Of a stretch of 64,000 nt of DNA, positions 59,276 through 64,000 are shown one piece after another (positions within the stretch are counted from its first letter, which is position 1; each line of letters begins with the position of its first letter). A model generated the notes under the pieces. It saw only the letters and a program-made list of their open reading frames with translations, had not been told where the DNA came from and searched no databases. Origin of the DNA: Theobroma cacao (taxonomy: Eukaryota > Streptophyta > Magnoliopsida > Malvales > Malvaceae); the NCBI RefSeq assembly GCF_000208745.1, contig NC_030851.1:38513769-38577768 (forward strand). The letters run 5' to 3'. The position numbers and the translations under genes were made by a program.

Positions 59276-60061
59276 ATGCATTTTGAATATAAAAAGATTT
59301 CATAAAATGTAATTTTATCCAACTTGATAAAAAATAATTAAAATTATAAAAAATATTATTTTTGAAAAACATCTTATATTTAAAAATTAGTTTTTAAAAT
59401 GACCCGTTTATATTTATGCTATCAAAAGTTTCGTTGGTCGCCTCCTCTTTTAACTCTTCATATATTGTGACATCTTATCTCTTCCCATCCCCACTTTCTC
59501 CCAAGCTGCTGGGGAGAGGGCTTGCAGCCATGACTGACCAGGGAGAAGTGAGATTTCATGAGAGTTTCGACAGCATAAATTTAAGGATTAAAATTTGACA
59601 CTCTCAATGTTGAAAGTGAAGCTTTATCCAATCTACTCATGCAAATGGTAATTTATGGTACTAAATCATTTTCTTTATCCAAAGTGGCTTCATATTCAAT
59701 GGTTTTTTGTGCTTTTAAGCCAATGAAAGCAAAGAACAGGTTGACAGCCGAGAGGCCGACTTCAAAGAGCTTTATAGGATGACAGATAGTAACATATAAT
59801 GGTTTAATCAAGGTACCATATCTGATTCCTAAAAAGCTTCAGCTACTTACATAATCAAAACCAACATAGCACTACACAGCAAGGCAAACGTTGTTTAGTT
59901 CACATAAATTAGTTACCAACATTAAAAGAAAATGTCAGCGGAGGCCATTTGCCAGAGAATATTGAACTAGTAGGCAATATCCACCTAGTGAAGCAACAAA
60001 GAATTTACATCTTAAACTATTTTTATTTTTCGTGAGTCATATTCACATAAATATCCGTTGA
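59276..60061. other. Downstream region of the ATG8 gene
   Basis: 59276-59420 is AT-rich. From about 59600 the composition is ordinary and on the minus strand probably includes the ATG8 3' untranslated region. A 60-codon plus-strand frame at 59416-59598 is not recognised. Confidence 0.5.
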
Positions 60062-62014
60062 TCATATTGCCTCACTGATCCCAGTTCCAAATGTGTTCTC
60101 ACCACTGTAAGTCATGTAAAGGAAACCATCTTCATCCTTGTTCTCCTCGTATATAGCAGACATCATAGCAGCTGCACCAATATTTAAAATACACCATTTA
60201 ATCAAACTGGTAGCACAGGAAATGAGACGAGCAATAAGAAATCTACAAGTTTCATCCCACCAGTTGGTGGTAGAATGTTCTTCACAAAAATGAAAATAGC
60301 CTTCTCAGGACTCAGCTTAATCCTCTTCCGGACAACATAGACAAATTGGCCAACAGTTAGATCAGCAGGAACCAGATATCTGCATTGATCTCAAAAGGAG
60401 AATCAGCTTCAAGAAGAAGTGTAATATGGGGAACAAATGGAGAATGGATGTTCAAAATTTTTGAATCAGGTTCCAACAGGGAAATATTAAAGCAATAATC
60501 ATATTAGAACTCCTTGGACAAAGACAACCATCTTATCATAAAATGTGCTTTATTCTGCAACAACACAAAACAGTCACATGATAACAAACAGAATATATCA
60601 ACTCCTATAGTAACACAAATTAAATAGATCACTAGAATTACCTAACAAACATCATTAACAAATTCATTTTCTCTGGCTGACATAACTAACAGCACAGTTT
60701 AGTGCTTCTTGATCTAGCCAGGGCATTATCAAACATGCAGGTCATAAATTCGTAAAAATTAGACCAGGAAAACTTAAAAACAAGTGTAAGAAAAGATTCA
60801 TGAAATCACATTGAAAGCACAAGTTCATGCACCAAATATTTTCTTCTTAATAAAGAAACAAAATTATTTACTGAGACATAATATTCAGGGGAGGCCATTA
60901 TCTTACCTAGTACAAAAGAAGAAGTCTTGAACTGACAAGCATTGGAGAAAGTTATAATTTTAAAGCAATTATTTGGGCCAAAATTCCAAAGGGTATGGTA
61001 ACACACTTTGAACAACATGCTATCTTTCATTCCTCAAAAACCCCATCTAAAAATGGTTGACAACTCTTTCTTTAGCTAGGATATCTTAATCCACAGGAAC
61101 CCAGAACTCAAAGATCTAAAGAATTCAAGAACCAAAATCACAACCACCATACAGCAAAACGATTACAAATTTAGAACGTCAGCAACAAAAACTACAAGAA
61201 GAAATCAATTAACTGTTCTAAGTTTAATTAACATTTACATTTCAAAGAATAAATCAACTAATATTCAATGGCACCATCATTTACATAATTTAAACATCTT
61301 GAACTGTAACACATATCAATGAAATCCAAATGCATAATGCATATGTAAGCAAATAAAAATCAATAATATTGACGGTTGCTAAAACAAGTAGAGAGAAAAA
61401 AACTGACTTTTTCTTATCAATATCAGGCACATCACTCTTATCCGCCCTCTCAACGATCACCTACACCAAACAATCAAACACCAATATAACTTTTCTATCA
61501 TTGAAGAAAAGAAAAAAACATAAAGATGTTACATTAAAAGACACAGCAACAGAACATTACATACCGGGATTCTGTCCGGATACTTCTCCCTAATACGAGC
61601 AGCTTCAGCCTGCCTCCTTTCTGGCACAGGAAAACAACACACGTTTTAGCATTACAAAGATAACAAAATTATTCTCCCATTTTCCAAACCCCAACAATTA
61701 ATTGTTCTTTTTTTTTTCCTCTAAATTGGGTTTTCAAAATTGTTTCTTCTCCTGTAAAAGCAATAGCAATAGAAAACATTGAGAATTACAACCAAAAAAA
61801 AAAAAAGAGACCCAGATAAAAGAAAGAAAAATTCAAGAGATGCAGTGGATTAATTGGGAAAGTATTAAAATTAGGGTTTCTCAAGATCAAAAGCAATTGC
61901 CTACAAAAGATCATTAAGAAATTTAACTCATGACGGTGGATAAAAAAAATGGAAATATTTAAACGAGGAGAACGAACCGAGGGGGTGTTCCAACTTAAAG
62001 GAGCTCTTAGCCAT
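60062..62014 (-). CDS. ATG8: Autophagy-related protein 8 (ubiquitin-like)
   Basis: ATG8 is processed by the protease ATG4, joined to phosphatidylethanolamine on autophagosome membranes, and recruits cargo receptors. Five exons on the minus strand: 62014-61978, 61620-61565, 61460-61408, 60379-60261 and 60171-60062, in total 375 nt and 124 residues. The sequence starts [16 protein letters not shown], has the conserved [27 protein letters not shown] and SGENTFG blocks, and ends [10 protein letters not shown]. Gly117 is the ATG4 cleavage and lipid attachment site, leaving a seven-residue tail to remove. [20 protein letters not shown] places it in the plant ATG8 clade with ATG8A-D rather than the H/I type that lacks a tail. 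Which isoform letter it should carry cannot be decided here. All junctions are GT-AG and in frame. Confidence 0.96.
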
Positions 62015-62230
62015 AGCGACAAAGTCTGCAACCAAAGAGAAAAGGAAGGAATTAAATCTATCAAATATAACATAAACATAATATAAATTAATTCAGATTT
62101 CTTATAAGTATTAAAAAACAAACAAAGAAGAGATCAAGAAAGGGAAGAAGAAGGAAGGGAATGTTGCAAACCGAAGGAAAAAGAGTGAGTAGATTTGGGT
62201 CGATGGAAAGAAAAAACTTAAGTAGCAATA
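62015..62230 (-). other. ATG8 5' leader with an intron
   Basis: An acceptor (ggttgcag) eleven bases before the ATG and a donor (CCTTCG followed by gtttgc) at 62171 define a leader intron of 146 nt, 62026-62171. The first exon would run from 62172 to about 62230. A 5' leader intron is common in plant ATG8 genes. Inferred from splice signals. Confidence 0.55.
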
Positions 62231-63197
62231 ATTAAAGGAGAATTGTTGGTATCGTAAAGGAAGATGTTCCCATTAACACGTGTGGACTCTGCTATTGCCA
62301 AAGCCCGAACCCAAACCCCATTTCTGATCGAGGTCCATGCTAGAATTGAACCAAATTTATAACTTTCAGACCAGCCGAAAGTCTGACGAGATAAATATGA
62401 ATATAATAAAATTAATTAAATATAAATATGGATATGTTTATTAAAATATTTGGACCAACTTGATGTACTGTTAAACTATGTTTAATTAAAATATGTGAAT
62501 AAGTTCTTGATTTATCTTTTTGTTGTACTTGAATAAATCTTTATTTTACTATTTTTTTACTCGAAAAATTTCTTTTGTTGATAAAACCATCACGAAATAC
62601 AAGTGATTTTAAGAGTTATTAGGTTTACGGCTGAACAACATTTTTCGCACTCATCGTAGTTGATGTGACTTTAATTATGTGGTGAAATTAATTGATTGAA
62701 ATGATCACATTTCAAACGAGAAATTTTCTTAATTCCTAGTAATTCACTAGTAATTTGACACATTTAATAGAAAGATATAAAAGAAAATTTTTAATGAAAA
62801 ATCATTTTCCAATGGGTATATGGAATTTGTTTTCATATAAGTCATAATAAACTCACCCTTTGGTAGACTTGATGATTTGTATTCGTGTGTTTTAACCGTA
62901 TCATATAAATATAAAATATAATCAATTATATAAGTAAATATAACTATAATATGATTAATTAAATATATCAAAATCTTAAATACAATCATAGATACGTTTA
63001 TTATACAGGTTTAGTTAAATTTTATATGACACGGTACAATTTATAATCTGATTAACATGATTAAAATTTTAGACACAATTAACATAATTAAATTAAAAAG
63101 AAATACAATTACAAATAAAATATAATTTTATTATTTAAATTTAAAATTAATAATCATAAAACTAATTATAACAAAACAATAATATTCATCATGTATA
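62231..63197. other. Upstream of ATG8; AT-rich, no gene seen
   Basis: The first 150 bp probably include the ATG8 promoter and hold a G-box-like aacacgtgtgg at 62277. The rest is AT-rich without recognised frames. Confidence 0.5.
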
Positions 63198-63689
63198 ATA
63201 AAATTTGAGGTAAAATATTTAAACTTCTCTAAGTTTTAATCGAAATGTCAAGTGACTCAATTAGTTTTGAAATGGACACTCTATTTTTTAAAAAATATTT
63301 TTCTAACCGTTAGTTAATCATTAATATTTTCGTTAGTTTGATAACGTGGTAAAATTGAAAATAATATTTTATTATTTATTAATTTTAAAAATTACTATTT
63401 ATAATTTTTTTAAAAAATTAAGCCAAGAAAGGGGGTACCTTCCTCCCACTGGGGTGCACCTAATCGGTGCTCCTTTTCCTTAGGGAGCACATGTAATGGG
63501 GTGGTTGGCCAATGAATGGAGGCGCATCAGTTACATTGTTTGAGAAAAAAAAATTTTAGTCCTTTTATATTTTTTATTAACGATATTTGTACTTTTGAAT
63601 TTTATTATATATTTTAAAAATTAATAGACTTACATGAAATTTTAGTTAAAACTTAAAGAGGTTTAGGTTTTACTTTAAAATTTATCATC
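63198..63689. mobile_element. Inverted-repeat element D
   Basis: The left end (taaacttctctaagttttaa) and right end (inverse taaacctctttaagttttaa) are inverted repeats of about 70 bp. The centre has a GC-richer block at about 63420-63540 (gggtaccttcctcccactgg). No coding capacity. Confidence 0.65.
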
Positions 63690-64000
63690 ATCATTATCAA
63701 TTATAATGAAATAAAGCATTTATATGAAGATTTAAATAAATCATAATTGAATCATAAATGCGTCAAGTAGACATGTTTATACAATTAATTAAATAGATTA
63801 TATGTTATACGGATATAAGATAATATGATTTATTAAATAAATCTTAAATACATTGAGCGAGTTTGATATATTTAAAACTCAAAATTTTCGTATCTTAATT
63901 GTTTGTTCTATCTATTTATTTATGCTTAGTGCTTGCTAGTAGTTGTGTGCCAAATTGTTACACTTTTTTTAAGTAACAAATTGGAATAGGTGTTCCTAAA
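63690..64000. other. AT-rich end of window
   Basis: No feature recognised. Words similar to those at 62880-63060 (such as cttaaatacatt and cttaaatacaat) hint at another old repeat. Confidence 0.4.

Noticed and set aside
58778..59372. Minus-strand frames with repeated YCYT and KKI words
   Set aside because: They come from the tandem array and are not protein-coding.

Overview
The window is plant nuclear DNA, almost certainly from a eudicot. The genes have many short GT-AG introns inside very AT-rich DNA, the products are plant-specific (chloroplast membrane protein, DUF740, DUF1262) or plant isoforms of conserved proteins, and the intergenic space is full of small inverted-repeat transposons. 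Nothing prokaryotic, viral or CRISPR-like was seen. All exon structures were built by hand from splice signals and continuous reading frames.

Layout. (1) 119-2686, minus: the 5' part of an aminoalcoholphosphotransferase gene (AAPT), running off the left edge and containing a 10-nt microexon. (2) 5977-8610, minus: an 8-exon gene for a 293-residue chloroplast-targeted multipass membrane protein, with a decayed tandem copy of its last exon just downstream. (3) 11185-12345, plus: a single-exon DUF740/OCTOPUS-like gene. (4) 13341-14758 and 15380-16734, plus: a tandem pair of DUF1262 genes, the first intact and the second broken by two in-frame stops. (5) 17627-38107, plus: a complete 33-exon importin-9 gene (1023 residues) with one AT-AC U12-type intron and two GC-AG introns. 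(6) 38.1-43.7 kb: gene-poor, repeats. (7) 43720-44241, minus: a RING-H2 E3 ligase gene whose upstream region is a 2-kb Mutator-like inverted-repeat element. (8) 44.4-59.3 kb: no recognisable gene; nested and duplicated transposon-like sequence with two single-N gaps, one of which is an uncollapsed contig overlap. (9) 60062-62014, minus: a complete 5-exon ATG8 autophagy gene. (10) 62.2-64 kb: AT-rich DNA with another inverted-repeat element.

The genes do not form a pathway: they cover phospholipid synthesis, an unknown plastid function, nuclear import, ubiquitination and autophagy. I found no clear new multi-gene system. The most noteworthy points are splicing oddities (AT-AC intron, two GC donors with one in-frame alternative, a 10-nt microexon), the duplicated terminal exon, the transposon next to the RING promoter, and the assembly artefact at the N near 51.07 kb.
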